This document shows, piece after piece, positions 7,727-17,128 of a stretch of DNA of 64,000 nt (the stretch's first letter is position 1; the number at the start of each line of letters is the position of its first letter). Source of the DNA: Paenibacillus cookii (GTDB lineage: Bacteria > Bacillota > Bacilli > Paenibacillales > Paenibacillaceae); NCBI RefSeq assembly GCF_018333375.1, contig NZ_BORW01000022.1, positions 1 through 64,000 of the forward strand, read 5' to 3'. The translations under genes were made by a program, and so were the position numbers. The notes beneath the pieces are model-generated. The model ran no database searches. It worked only from the letters and a program-made list of their open reading frames with translations, and was not told the origin of the DNA.

Positions 7727-9562
7727 TTGTATCGGAATTTGGAAGAATGCATCGTTGACCTGGAAAAACACGGACATTTGGTCCGGATCAAAGAAGAAGT
7801 CGATCCTTATCTGGAGATGGCCGCCATCCATTTGAAGGTGTACGAAGCGGGCGGCCCCGCTCTGCTGTTCGAAAACGTCAAAGGCTCGAAATATAAGGCG
7901 GTATCCAATCTGTTCGGCGATATCGAGCGCAGCAAGTTCATGTTCCGGAGCACCTGGGACCGCACCCAAAAGATCATCGCCCTGCGGGACGATCCGATGA
8001 AGGCGCTGAAACACCCGTTTCAAAACATCGGGAACGGACTCGGGGCGCTGAAAGCTCTGCCGCACAAAAAAGGAAGCGGGGTGCCCGCCGGTTTTCGGGA
8101 AATCCGGATTTCCGACCTGCCCCAAATCCAGCATTGGCCGATGGACGGAGGCGCCTTCGTGACGCTGCCGCAGGTCTATTCCGACGATCCGGAAAAACCC
8201 GGGCTCATGCATTCCAATTTGGGCATGTACCGGATCCAGCTCAGCGGCAACGATTATGTGCAGGATCAGGAAATCGGCTTGCATTACCAGATCCACCGCG
8301 GCATCGGCGTCCACCAGGCGAAGGCGAGCAAGAAGGGAGAGCCGCTGAAGGTCAGCATCTTTATCGGCGGTCCTCCGGCCCATACGCTGGCGGCGGTCAT
8401 GCCTTTGCCGGAAGGCCTGAGCGAAATGCTGTTTGCGGGCCTTTTGTCCGGGCGCCGTTTCCGGTACAGCTACGCCGACGGTTATTGCATCAGCCATGAC
8501 GCCGATTTTGTCATTACCGGCGACATTTACCCGGACGACACGAAACCGGAAGGGCCGTTCGGCGACCATTTGGGATATTACAGCCTGACGCACCCGTTTC
8601 CGGTGATGAAGGTCCATAAAGTATACGCAAAACAAAACGCGATTTGGCCGTTTACCGTCGTCGGGCGTCCGCCGCAGGAGGACACGGCGTTCGGCGAGCT
8701 GATTCATGAGCTCACGGGCGACGCGATCAAGCAGGAAATTCCGGGGGTCAAGGAAGTGCATGCCGTCGATGCGGCCGGGGTTCACCCGCTTCTCCTTGCG
8801 ATCGGCAGCGAACGGTATACGCCGTATCAGCGGGTGAAGCAGCCGACGGAACTGTTGACGCTGGCGAACCGGATTTTGGGGACGGGGCAGCTGAGCCTCG
8901 CCAAATACCTGTTCATTACCGCCGAAGACGACCGCCCGCTCGATACCCACGATATCGCCGGATTTATGGCCTATATATTGGAGCGGATCGATCTGCGCCG
9001 GGACATTCATTTTTACACGAATACGACGATCGATACGCTCGATTATTCGGGAACCGGTTTAAACAGCGGGAGCAAAGTCGTATTGGCGGCTTACGGGGAT
9101 GCCAAGCGGGAATTATGCCGCGAAGTGCCGCAGGTGCTTCGGGAACTGCGCGGATATGAACATGCGCGTCTGGTCATGCCGGGCGTCGTTGCGCTGCAGG
9201 GACCTGCCTTTGAGGATTATCCGAAGGCGGAGCGGGAACTGAAAGCTCTGGGCGAAGCCGTGGCGGCCCATGGCCCGCTGGACGGCTGCCCGATGATCGT
9301 GTTATGCGACGACAGCGCGTTCGTTTCCGACACGTTGTCCAATTTTTTGTGGGTCACGTTTACGCGCAGCAACCCGTCGCACGACATGTACGGCGTGAAC
9401 GACGGCGTGCGGCACAAGCATTGGGGCTGCGACAACATGATCATCGACGCGCGCGTCAAGCCGCATCAGGCGCCGCCGCTTATACCCGATCCGGCCGTGG
9501 AAAAAAACATCGGGCGTTTGTTTGCGAAGGGCGGGAGCCTGAGCCATATCGCCATAAAATAA
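7727..9562 (+). CDS. UbiD-family prenylated-FMN decarboxylase
   Basis: A 611-residue protein over the whole UbiD length. It begins MYRNLEECIVDLEKHG and contains the UbiD segments GPALLFENVKGS, LHYQIHRGIGVHQAK, FIGGPPAHTLAA and the E-rich ITGDIYPDDTKPEGPFGDHLGYYS active-site region. I place the start at TTG 7727, which has GGAG eight bases upstream and matches the usual family N-terminus; an ATG at 7706 would add seven residues but lacks a ribosome site. UbiD enzymes reversibly decarboxylate aromatic or acrylic acids with prenylated FMN. No UbiX partner lies in the window, so it must come from elsewhere in the genome. Confidence 0.9.
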   Translation: MYRNLEECIVDLEKHGHLVRIKEEVDPYLEMAAIHLKVYEAGGPALLFENVKGSKYKAVSNLFGDIERSKFMFRSTWDRTQKIIALRDDPMKALKHPFQNIGNGLGALKALPHKKGSGVPAGFREIRISDLPQIQHWPMDGGAFVTLPQVYSDDPEKPGLMHSNLGMYRIQLSGNDYVQDQEIGLHYQIHRGIGVHQAKASKKGEPLKVSIFIGGPPAHTLAAVMPLPEGLSEMLFAGLLSGRRFRYSYADGYCISHDADFVITGDIYPDDTKPEGPFGDHLGYYSLTHPFPVMKVHKVYAKQNAIWPFTVVGRPPQEDTAFGELIHELTGDAIKQEIPGVKEVHAVDAAGVHPLLLAIGSERYTPYQRVKQPTELLTLANRILGTGQLSLAKYLFITAEDDRPLDTHDIAGFMAYILERIDLRRDIHFYTNTTIDTLDYSGTGLNSGSKVVLAAYGDAKRELCREVPQVLRELRGYEHARLVMPGVVALQGPAFEDYPKAERELKALGEAVAAHGPLDGCPMIVLCDDSAFVSDTLSNFLWVTFTRSNPSHDMYGVNDGVRHKHWGCDNMIIDARVKPHQAPPLIPDPAVEKNIGRLFAKGGSLSHIAIK

Positions 9563-9567
9563 CGTCT

Positions 9568-9627
9568 TAACGGGCTGCCTTTCGTTCGAACCGATCCGGG
9601 TTGGACGAAAGCGGCCCGTTTTTTTAT
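9568..9627. terminator. Long hairpin between convergent genes
   Basis: AACGGGC...CTTTCGT pairs with ACGAAAG...GCCCGTT, followed by seven T residues on the plus strand. It ends ubiD and may also serve the convergent cupin gene. Confidence 0.7.
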
Positions 9628-9634
9628 TTCCCGG

Positions 9635-10804
9635 TTATTCCACGACGGGCCATTTTTCCTTGCGCAGCGCATCAAGCAGTTCGGAGCCGACGTGCAGGTT
9701 TTCGCCGACAAGCTCCTTTGGCGTCAACGCCATCCATTGGTTCAGGGAGACGTCCTCGAACCGGTCGCTGCGGAACATTTCAAGGAACCAAAGGCTTTCG
9801 GTGCCGGTATTTTGGATGTAATGGCCGTATGCGAACGGGACGTACCCGACGTCGCCTGCCCTGTAGTTGAAGGTTCTGGCCGCCCCGTTGCCGGCAAATA
9901 CCGTCATCCTCCCTTGGCCGGTCAAATAATACTGCCACTCATCCTGGTTGGGATGCCAGTGAAGCTCGCGCATGCAGCCGGGTTTGATTTCGACCAGGGC
10001 GGCCGCGATCGTTTTGGATATCGGGAAGTTCGAGGAGTCGACGATCCGCACGCTTCCTCCCGGGGTCACGATCGGCGTTTGGGCGAGCAGCCGGTGCTTG
10101 AAGCTGAGCGGCACCGTTCCGTACGGGGAGTCGACGCGCTGGCTTTCCAGCGAACCCGGGACGGGGGCCTGGAACATGTAGACCTGTTCGTCCGGCACGG
10201 ATTCGAAAGCATGCTCGGGCACGCCGAAATTGGCGGAGAGCACGTCTTTCGGCGTATGCGCAAACCAATCCGAAATCGAGAGGGTGTTTAGATCCGAGAA
10301 ATGTCCGTCATCGAACACGAGCAGGAATTCGCAGCCGTTTTCTAAGCCTTGGATGGAATGCGGCAGGCCGGCCGGGAAATACCATAAATCCCCCGGGCCG
10401 ATGTCGGCGATAAAATTCCGTCCGTTCTGGTCCATGGCGGTCACCCGGGCGCTGCCCAGGATCATGTAAGCCCACTCGGCCTGTTGATGCCAGTGCAGCT
10501 CGCGCACCCCGCCGGGCGTCAGGTACATGTTGACTCCCGCAAGCGTTTTGGCCACCGGCAGTTCGCGGACCGTCACTTCCCGGGACCAGCCCCCATGGTC
10601 CAGCTTCATATTCGTATCGGAAAAAGAAAATTTAAGGTTCGGCAAAAGTCCCGCGTCGGTGACCGGAGGGACGAACATATCCGGATTTTCCAGGTCCCTT
10701 AATACGTCGCGCGGCCCCCAATCCGGACCGCCTGCTCCGTCTGCCCGGACAGGCTGGGGAATATGCGGGTTGCTGCCGGACGGGCGTTTCGGGTCGTCTC
10801 TCAT
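9635..10804 (-). CDS. Bicupin related to oxalate decarboxylase, altered lid
   Basis: A 389-residue protein that follows Bacillus subtilis OxdC along its length. Each cupin domain has its manganese-binding set: RELHWHQQAEWAYM with GLPHS in the first and RELHWHPNQDEWQYY with YGHYIQN in the second. The N-terminal domain of OxdC carries a mobile lid with residues SENST, whose Glu162 is the proton donor for decarboxylation; here the same place reads SDLNT (in FDDGHFSDLNTLSISDWF), so that Glu is replaced by Asp and the lid is otherwise changed. The gene may therefore encode a decarboxylase of altered efficiency, an oxidase-like enzyme, or act on another dicarboxylate. Start chosen at 10804 after GGGAGG. 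Confidence 0.85.
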   Translation of the reverse strand: MRDDPKRPSGSNPHIPQPVRADGAGGPDWGPRDVLRDLENPDMFVPPVTDAGLLPNLKFSFSDTNMKLDHGGWSREVTVRELPVAKTLAGVNMYLTPGGVRELHWHQQAEWAYMILGSARVTAMDQNGRNFIADIGPGDLWYFPAGLPHSIQGLENGCEFLLVFDDGHFSDLNTLSISDWFAHTPKDVLSANFGVPEHAFESVPDEQVYMFQAPVPGSLESQRVDSPYGTVPLSFKHRLLAQTPIVTPGGSVRIVDSSNFPISKTIAAALVEIKPGCMRELHWHPNQDEWQYYLTGQGRMTVFAGNGAARTFNYRAGDVGYVPFAYGHYIQNTGTESLWFLEMFRSDRFEDVSLNQWMALTPKELVGENLHVGSELLDALRKEKWPVVE

Positions 10805-11007
10805 CGCATGATGCCTCCCGTTCATCAGTTTTTTTCAGATCCAACGTGCCATGATCCGTATCCCAAGATGTGAGATGTGTATGAACGATGGCCGGCCATT
10901 ATGTTCGCCTCCGCATTCTTTCAATAAAACCTTTGCAAAATGATCCTATCAATGGCATCATATCCGTATTGTGTTCGCCAATATTTTACATAAAGGATGT
11001 GCGGGAG

Positions 11008-11547
11008 ATGTTTCCGGAACTCGAGACGGAGAGATTGGTTTTAAGGGAAATCACGAAAGAGGATACGGACGATGTCTTTGCTTGCTTTTCGAACCCGGAG
11101 GCGATGCGTTATTATGGCCAGGATCCGTTTGAGCGCCGCGAGCAAGCGGAGCAGCTTATCGGCTTTTTCGAGGGCAACTTTCGCGACCAACGCGGGATCA
11201 GATGGGGGATCGAACGCAAACGTTCGCCGGGCCTGATCGGCACGATCGGGTTGAATGCATGGTCGCCCAAACATCGGCGCGCGGAAATCGGGTATGAAAT
11301 CCATCCGGACCACTGGCGCAAAGGATACGCCTCGGAAGCGGCGGCCTGCGTGGTGGGCTATGGGTTCGAGGCTTTACGCCTCGCCCGCATCGGCGCCGTC
11401 GTGTTTACGGAAAATGCCGCTTCCAGCGGGATGCTGGAGAAACTCGGCTTTCGCCGGGAAGGGGTGCTGCGGAACTACATCGTACAATCCGGGGTTTCGC
11501 ACGATACCTACGCGTACTCCGTCGTATCCGAAGGGGAGGGACGATAG
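11008..11547 (+). CDS. GNAT N-acetyltransferase (RimJ/RimL type)
   Basis: A 179-residue acetyltransferase. It opens MFPELETERLVLREIT, the common start of RimJ/RimL-like proteins, and contains the acetyl-CoA loop in EIGYEIHPDHWRKGYASEA (R/Q-x-x-G-x-A form) and the later TENAASSGMLEKLGFRREGVLRN segment. The start at 11008 has AAAGGA upstream; longer in-frame versions extend into a stretch that does not look coding. It may acetylate a ribosomal protein N-terminus, an amino acid or a drug. It is transcribed alone and ended by a strong terminator. Confidence 0.85.
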   Translation: MFPELETERLVLREITKEDTDDVFACFSNPEAMRYYGQDPFERREQAEQLIGFFEGNFRDQRGIRWGIERKRSPGLIGTIGLNAWSPKHRRAEIGYEIHPDHWRKGYASEAAACVVGYGFEALRLARIGAVVFTENAASSGMLEKLGFRREGVLRNYIVQSGVSHDTYAYSVVSEGEGR

Positions 11548-11582
11548 GCGGGTTTCCTTTCAGGGACATTCCGTCCCTAACA

Positions 11583-11622
11583 AAACACCTTCCATCATTA
11601 AAAATGACGGAAGGTGTTTTTG
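11583..11622. terminator. Bidirectional intrinsic terminator
   Basis: AAACACCTTCC pairs with GGAAGGTGTTT around an AT loop, with T residues on the plus side and A residues on the left side, so it can end both the GNAT gene and the convergent solute-binding protein gene. Confidence 0.85.
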
Positions 11623-11634
11623 GATGTCTTCGCC

Positions 11635-13137
11635 TTACTTGTTGTTTTGCGCTCTCCATTCGTCCAGCTGCTTCTGGCATTCGGCGATGATTTTGTCGAT
11701 GCCTTGCGCTTTCAGCTTTTCGATCGCCTTCGGAAGCACTTTGTTTGGATCGACGGAGCCGGTGTTCAAGGACGGGCCGTATTCGTCCACGGCGTTTTTG
11801 ACGTTGGCGATTTCGGTCAGCACGTTCGTCGGGTCGAACTGGAAGCCGAGCAGAGGCGCGTTGGTCGCGGACGAATTGAATTTTTCGTATTGCTCCCACT
11901 TATCCTTCGGATCTTCCTTCAGCTTGTAGAGCAGGAACATGTTGCCGAGCGTAAACGAAGGCATCGAATATCCGGAATCCGGAATCGGCTCGTACGTGTC
12001 TTCGGACAGCTTTTTGTAATGCACGCCCTCCAGGCCGTAGTTTACCAGGTTGCGCAGGTATGCGTCGGTGTTCAGCAGGTTCAGGAATTCCATCGCTTTT
12101 TCCGGATGTTTGGATTTGGCGGAAATGGCCTGCATCGAACCGGTGACGGACCAGTTGAAGACCATCGGCTCGTGAATCGGCGATGAAACGATCGGATAAC
12201 CAAGGGAATCGGACCACAAAATGTCGGCGAAAGGCACGGTATGCTGTTTATCGACCAGCCATTTGCCGGTTTTTTCATGCTCGTTGCCCTGTTTGGTGGC
12301 GGCGTCCGGCGGCAGGTAGCCTGCTTTATAATATTTGTGCATCGTATCGAATACCTGCTTCGCCTCCGGCGTATCCCATACGTTGACGACCTTAAAATCC
12401 TTCGTGTCGATCGACACGCCGACCGGCAGGCCTTCGAGCGCGAAGTCGTACGGCAGGTACGGGCCGATGTTGGACGGAATCGGGTAGACGTCCGGTTCGT
12501 TGTCTTTTACCGTTTTCAGCATCGGCTCCAGGCTTTCGAGCGTCGTCGCTTTCGTCACATCGAGCTTATATTTGTCGACGAGAACCTTGTTGAAGCGCCA
12601 TACGGCTTGCGCCGGAAGCTCTTTGTTCGTCGGGATGGCGTAGTTGTGCCCATTGACTTTGGAGCCTTCCAGGAAGGCCGGGTTCAGCGCTTTCGTGATG
12701 CCCTGGCCGTATTTTTCCAGCAGGCCGTCAAGCTCGTAGAAGTAGCCTTTTCTTGCGCTTTCCACGTAATTGAACGCCCAGGACGAGGTAAAGGCGATGT
12801 CGAACGGCTCGCCGGAAGCGGCGATGACCTGCATTTTCTGGGAGTAATCGCCCCAGTCGATCAGGCGCAAATCGATTTCGGCATTGATTTTTTCGCCGAC
12901 GTATTTGTTGACCTCCGCCATGACTTTGTCCTGATCCTTTTGCGGACCGCTGATGGTGTACCAGATCAGCTTGACCGGCTTTTCTTTTTCGGTGCTTTTG
13001 GCCTCGCTGCCGGTGCTGTCGGTTTTGGTGCCGGCCGTGTCGGAGCCGCCGTTATCCTTGCTGCCGCAGCCGGCGAGGGCCATGGAGGTCAGCAGGAACA
13101 AGCTGAGCAGGAGCGTAAGTCCTCTTCTTTTTTTCAT
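11635..13137 (-). CDS. Extracellular solute-binding lipoprotein, LplA type
   Basis: A 500-residue lipoprotein with signal peptide MKKRRGLTLLLSLFLL and lipobox LAGC (Cys at about residue 24), then a Ser/Thr/Lys-rich linker and a family 1 solute-binding domain beginning near VKLIWYTISGPQKD. Length, the IDLRLIDWGDYSQKMQV segment and the C-terminal region match LplA/YtcQ-like binding proteins that serve carbohydrate (often oligo- or polysaccharide breakdown product) transporters without their own ATPase. It is the last gene of an operon with two permeases, and the divergent YesM/YesN pair probably controls it. The ligand is not known. Confidence 0.88.
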   Translation of the reverse strand: MKKRRGLTLLLSLFLLTSMALAGCGSKDNGGSDTAGTKTDSTGSEAKSTEKEKPVKLIWYTISGPQKDQDKVMAEVNKYVGEKINAEIDLRLIDWGDYSQKMQVIAASGEPFDIAFTSSWAFNYVESARKGYFYELDGLLEKYGQGITKALNPAFLEGSKVNGHNYAIPTNKELPAQAVWRFNKVLVDKYKLDVTKATTLESLEPMLKTVKDNEPDVYPIPSNIGPYLPYDFALEGLPVGVSIDTKDFKVVNVWDTPEAKQVFDTMHKYYKAGYLPPDAATKQGNEHEKTGKWLVDKQHTVPFADILWSDSLGYPIVSSPIHEPMVFNWSVTGSMQAISAKSKHPEKAMEFLNLLNTDAYLRNLVNYGLEGVHYKKLSEDTYEPIPDSGYSMPSFTLGNMFLLYKLKEDPKDKWEQYEKFNSSATNAPLLGFQFDPTNVLTEIANVKNAVDEYGPSLNTGSVDPNKVLPKAIEKLKAQGIDKIIAECQKQLDEWRAQNNK

Positions 13138-13195
13138 TTCTTTTTCATCCCCTTGTAATTTGGTAGTAGTGCAGCTGTAAAAACCTATGTGATGA

Positions 13196-14158
13196 CTATT
13201 CCTTCACAGAGCCAATCGTCAGCCCTTGCACGAAATAGCGCTGGAAGAACGGATACGCGAATATGATCGGCAGCGTCGCAAGCACGACCATCGCCATGCG
13301 GGTGGTTTCCGCCGGCATGCTCTGGGCGATGGCCGAACGGTCCGTGCCGCTGCCGATCGCGGAGTTTTGCAAAATGAACTGGATGTTGGTTTCGATTTTC
13401 ATGAGCAGCGACTGCAGCGGCAGCAGCTTGGCGTTGTCGATGTAAAGCAGGGCATTGAACCAGTCGTTCCAATATCCGAGGGCCGCGAACAAGCCGATCG
13501 TGGCGAGTCCCGGCAGGGAGATCGGAAGGATCAGATACAAGAATACGCGAAATTCTCCCGCCCCGTCGATCTTTCCCGATTCGATGATGGCGTCGGGCAC
13601 CATCGTTTTGAAAAAGGTCCTCATGATCAAAATCGAAAACGCGCTTACGCTCATCGGCAAAATGAGGGCCCAAATCGTGTCCTTCAGGTGGAGCACCTGG
13701 GAAACGACGATGTAGGAAGGGACGAGGCCGCCTCCGAACAGCATCGTAAAAAACGCGATGAACGAAAAGAGGCCGCGGAACTTGAAATAAGGCCGTGAAA
13801 TGGCATAAGCGTAAAGCGAGACGATCGCGACGGTCAGCAGCGTGCCGACGACCGTGATCAAAATCGTGACGCCGTAGGAGCGGAGCAGCTGGTCGCCCGT
13901 CTGGAAAATATACTGGTACGCCTGGAAGGACCATTTTTCGGGAAAAATGCTGTACCCGTTCAGCGCCAGCGTTTTTTCGTCCGTCAGCGAGATGACCACG
14001 ACGAACAGGAACGGATATACGCAGGCGAGGGAAAAAAGCCCGATGACCAGATGCGCCGCTGCGTTCCAAAACGGCGACAACCGGTGAAAATCCCGCGTTT
14101 TTTTTGCGCGTTTGTCCGGCCGGCTTGCAGGCTGCCGGGAGATCACGCTGTTTTCCAT
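13196..14158 (-). CDS. Carbohydrate ABC transporter permease, LplC/MalG type
   Basis: A 320-residue inner membrane permease with six hydrophobic segments. The EAA coupling loop reads ESGKIDGAGEFRVFLYLILPISLPGLATI, close to the family consensus, and the C-terminus has the FFQRYFVQGLTIGSVKE end typical of LplC/YtcP proteins. RBS AAGGAGG precedes the ATG. It lies 15 bases after the first permease gene of the operon, so the two form a heterodimer across the membrane. The ATPase (usually a shared MsmX-like protein) is not encoded here. Confidence 0.9.
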   Translation of the reverse strand: MENSVISRQPASRPDKRAKKTRDFHRLSPFWNAAAHLVIGLFSLACVYPFLFVVVISLTDEKTLALNGYSIFPEKWSFQAYQYIFQTGDQLLRSYGVTILITVVGTLLTVAIVSLYAYAISRPYFKFRGLFSFIAFFTMLFGGGLVPSYIVVSQVLHLKDTIWALILPMSVSAFSILIMRTFFKTMVPDAIIESGKIDGAGEFRVFLYLILPISLPGLATIGLFAALGYWNDWFNALLYIDNAKLLPLQSLLMKIETNIQFILQNSAIGSGTDRSAIAQSMPAETTRMAMVVLATLPIIFAYPFFQRYFVQGLTIGSVKE

Positions 14159-14173
14159 GCGGCATGCCTCCTT

Positions 14174-15115
14174 TTAGAACAAAGCCTGTTCCTTGTTGAT
14201 TTTTCGAACGATAAAATTGGTTGCGATGACAAGCACGAATCCGACGACGGATTGGTACAAGCCTGCGGCGGTGCTCATGCCGATATCCCCGGTTACCTTC
14301 AGCCCGCGGTATACGAAGGTATCGATGACGTTCGTGACCGGGTACAAGGCGCCGGTGTCGCGCGGAACCTGGTAAAACAGCCCGAAGTCCGCCCGGAAAA
14401 TGCCGCCGATGGCGAGGATGAACATGATGACGATAATCGGGGTGATCATCGGGATCATGATTTTCCGGATTTGCTGCCATTTGCTTGCCCCGTCGATCAT
14501 CGCCGCTTCGAAATAGGATTTGTCGATGCCGACGATGGCGGCCAAGTACACGACGCTTCCATAGCCGACGCCTTTCCACAGGTTGACGATGACGAGGATG
14601 TACGGCCAGTATTTCGTTTCGGAGTACCAGAATACCGGATCCGCTCCGAAAAACTTCAGCACCTGGTTCAGCACGCCTTTGTCGACGCTCAAGAAACTGA
14701 ACACGAAATAACTGACGATGACCCACGAAAGAAAATGGGGAAGGAACATGCCCGTCTGGTAGATCTTCGCCATTTTTTTGCTGGCGATTTCGTTGACCAG
14801 GATGGCGACAAGCACCGAAAGCACCGTGCCCAGCACGATAAAAACGGCGTTGTACAGCAGGGTGTTCCGCACGATAATGAAAGCGTCTTCCGTTTTGAAC
14901 AGATATTCAAAATTTTTAAACCCGACCCAGTCGCTGCGCAATATGCTCGCCAAAAATCCGTCGGTGTCGTACCTGTAATCCTTGAAGGCGATGACCGCGC
15001 CGGGCATGGGCAGGTAGCAAAAGAGAATGAACCATACCGTTCCCGGAAGCACCATAAGCAGCAAAGCTTTGTTGCGATTGAGCGTCCTGAGCCAGCGCAT
15101 CGGCCCGTGTTCCAT
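14174..15115 (-). CDS. Carbohydrate ABC transporter permease, LplB type
   Basis: A 313-residue permease beginning MEHGPMRWLRTLNRNKALLLMVLPG, with six hydrophobic segments and the EAA loop FEAAMIDGASKWQQIRKIMIPMITPII. The GxxFRADFGLFYQVPRDTG segment and the ending FIVRKINKEQALF are characteristic of LplB/YteP proteins. The start at 15115 is used, because a much longer open frame upstream runs through the promoter region and into the opposite-strand kinase gene. It is the first gene of the permease-permease-binding protein operon. Confidence 0.9.
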   Translation of the reverse strand: MEHGPMRWLRTLNRNKALLLMVLPGTVWFILFCYLPMPGAVIAFKDYRYDTDGFLASILRSDWVGFKNFEYLFKTEDAFIIVRNTLLYNAVFIVLGTVLSVLVAILVNEIASKKMAKIYQTGMFLPHFLSWVIVSYFVFSFLSVDKGVLNQVLKFFGADPVFWYSETKYWPYILVIVNLWKGVGYGSVVYLAAIVGIDKSYFEAAMIDGASKWQQIRKIMIPMITPIIVIMFILAIGGIFRADFGLFYQVPRDTGALYPVTNVIDTFVYRGLKVTGDIGMSTAAGLYQSVVGFVLVIATNFIVRKINKEQALF

Positions 15116-15169
15116 GAGAGCCCCTCCCGTCTGTGGTGTGTATGTTGATAATCCTAATCTACCGCAGCT

Positions 15170-15183
15170 GTAAGCGCTGTCTA
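15170..15183. promoter_or_regulatory. cre-like site in the divergent control region
   Basis: TGTAAGCGCTGTCT agrees with the catabolite-responsive element consensus TGNAANCGNTNNCN at all fixed positions but the last. It lies 55 bases before the permease start and 170 before the kinase start, fitting CcpA control of a sugar transporter. Based on motif match alone. Confidence 0.45.
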
Positions 15184-15355
15184 AAGTGAAAAAAACAAAC
15201 AAAAGATGCACAAACCAAAGAATAGTTCGGCGGGCATGGGCCGGCTCCGGGGAAATTATGGTAAGGTAATAGATGAAGCGGAAAAAGGAAACAACGCCTT
15301 GTTGAAAGCGCATACAAGATAGAACGAAGCCTGTCGCAAAGGATGATTTTACGGC

Positions 15356-17128
15356 ATGAAAAAGCTGGTTGATTTTTATAAAATACATTTCAGGAAAAAG
15401 CTGTTCAACAAAATCGTGTTCATTTATTCGATCATCACCGTGTTGTCGCTGGCCAGCCTGTCGGCCTTCGTTTACACGTATCAGCTGAACGTGCAGGCGA
15501 GCAAGGAGCTGGAATTGAACAACCGCATCCTGTCGAACATCGGCAAATACTTGGACATGCGGTACGCGACCTCCCAGCAAATCGTGCAGCAGATCTACCG
15601 CGACGAATCCGGGACGCTGCTCGAGGACGTGTATTCTTTCCTGCGCAGCGATTTTGCCGAATATTTGGACGACCGTCTCGAAAAATACGGCGATACCGGC
15701 GTCCGGAGGCGGGACATCATGTCCTACTTGCGCCTGCAGCTGAACAATTATCCCGACATCCGCATGATTGCGCTGTACAGCGAGAACAAAAAATTCATTC
15801 TGCTGCTTACCCGGGACAGCCAAAATTACTATGAGGCGAACGGGGATCTGCAGTCGGCCCTTAAGCGGTACGTCGTTTCCGACAAAAGCTTCACGACCGT
15901 CAGCAACATCAACAGCATGACCCGGCAGGAGAGCATCGGGAACCTGATCATCGATTACGACCTGAGCGGCATGTACGGGGATTACATGATGGATTGGGGC
16001 GATCTGAAAGGGTATGTCGCGGTCGTCACGCCCGCAGGCGACGTTCTTTTCGATTCGTCCAGCCGTTATTACGGCAAAACGTATCCTTATCTGTCCAAGC
16101 TGTCGTCTTCATCCGCCGTTCAGCATTTCGAAGAGCCTTCCTATACGAACGTCCAGGTTTCGAACCGGTTCGGCTATTACGTGGTCGGGGTCATCCCGAA
16201 GGCCGAAATCGCCAAAAGCCTGGTCGGGCTTCGGAACACGCTGTTTCTGGTGACGGGCATATGCATCGCGGCGGCGATGATTCTGACCCGGTTTACGATC
16301 GTCAACTTTTCGCGGCGGACCCGGGCGATCATGAAGGCGCTTGAAAAAGCGAGGAACGGGGATTTGTCGGTGCGCATTCCGGTGGAAAAGGAAGACGAGC
16401 TGTATGAAATATCCGACCGGTTTAATCATATGTGCGCGGATCTGGCGGAGTACATCGACCGGGTGTACGTGTCGGAGATCAAGCAGAAGCAGGCCGAGCT
16501 GGTGGCCTTTCAGGCGCAGATCAAACCGCATTTTCTGTACAACACGCTGGAAGCCATCCGCATGCGCGCCCTTTCGAAAAAAGCGGATGACGTCGGCGAG
16601 ATGATCTATATTTTGTCCACGCTCTTCCGGTATTCGGTCAAACGGGATACGATCGTTGCGCTGGCCGACGAAATCGAATACTGCAGCTTGTATTTGGACC
16701 TGTTCCGCATCCGGTACGCGAACAATTTTACGTACGAAATCGACGTGGAGCCCGAGCTGATGAACATTCCCGTGCTGAAGCTGTCGATCCAGCCGCTCAT
16801 TGAAAATTATATCGTCCATGGTTTGGTCATGTCCCGTTCGGACAACCGGATTTCGATCCAGGCGGAGCTTCGGGGGAGGGATCTGGTCATCGTCCTGAAG
16901 GACAACGGAAAGGGCATCGAACCGCAGAAGCGGGAAGAAATCAGGCGGCGCCTGCAAGGGGAATCCGCGGAGCGTTCGGCCTCCATCGGGCTGGTCAACA
17001 CGCATGAACGGATCAAAATCTGCTTCGGTGACCGCTACGGGCTGGAGCTCTCGGACGAGAGCCGGCAGGGAACGGTCATCATCATGAAATTACCATCTGG
17101 GGAGCAAGGAGGACGATTGTATGCGTAG
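15356..17128 (+). CDS. YesM-type sensor histidine kinase
   Basis: A 590-residue membrane sensor. A membrane segment (about 20-42) and a second one (about 297-317) bracket an extracellular sensing domain of roughly 250 residues; a HAMP domain (about 318-375) follows. The phospho-accepting His lies in QIKPHFLYNTLEAIRMRA (about residue 392), the arrangement specific to the YesM/LytS His_kinase family, and the ATP-binding region has LSIQPLIENYIVHGL and KDNGKGI (about 516). It overlaps the response regulator gene by eight bases and diverges from the transporter operon, so it probably senses that transporter's sugar outside the cell. Confidence 0.93.
   Translation: MKKLVDFYKIHFRKKLFNKIVFIYSIITVLSLASLSAFVYTYQLNVQASKELELNNRILSNIGKYLDMRYATSQQIVQQIYRDESGTLLEDVYSFLRSDFAEYLDDRLEKYGDTGVRRRDIMSYLRLQLNNYPDIRMIALYSENKKFILLLTRDSQNYYEANGDLQSALKRYVVSDKSFTTVSNINSMTRQESIGNLIIDYDLSGMYGDYMMDWGDLKGYVAVVTPAGDVLFDSSSRYYGKTYPYLSKLSSSSAVQHFEEPSYTNVQVSNRFGYYVVGVIPKAEIAKSLVGLRNTLFLVTGICIAAAMILTRFTIVNFSRRTRAIMKALEKARNGDLSVRIPVEKEDELYEISDRFNHMCADLAEYIDRVYVSEIKQKQAELVAFQAQIKPHFLYNTLEAIRMRALSKKADDVGEMIYILSTLFRYSVKRDTIVALADEIEYCSLYLDLFRIRYANNFTYEIDVEPELMNIPVLKLSIQPLIENYIVHGLVMSRSDNRISIQAELRGRDLVIVLKDNGKGIEPQKREEIRRRLQGESAERSASIGLVNTHERIKICFGDRYGLELSDESRQGTVIIMKLPSGEQGGRLYA

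Noticed and set aside
7664..9010. Long minus-strand open frame opposite ubiD
   Set aside because: It lies wholly inside a well-supported UbiD gene, has no ribosome site and reads as low-sense Arg/His/Gln-rich protein, as expected for the antisense of a GC-rich gene.
12241..13158. Plus-strand 305-codon frame opposite the LplA-type gene
   Set aside because: Antisense of a lipoprotein gene with clear signal peptide and operon context; no ribosome site.
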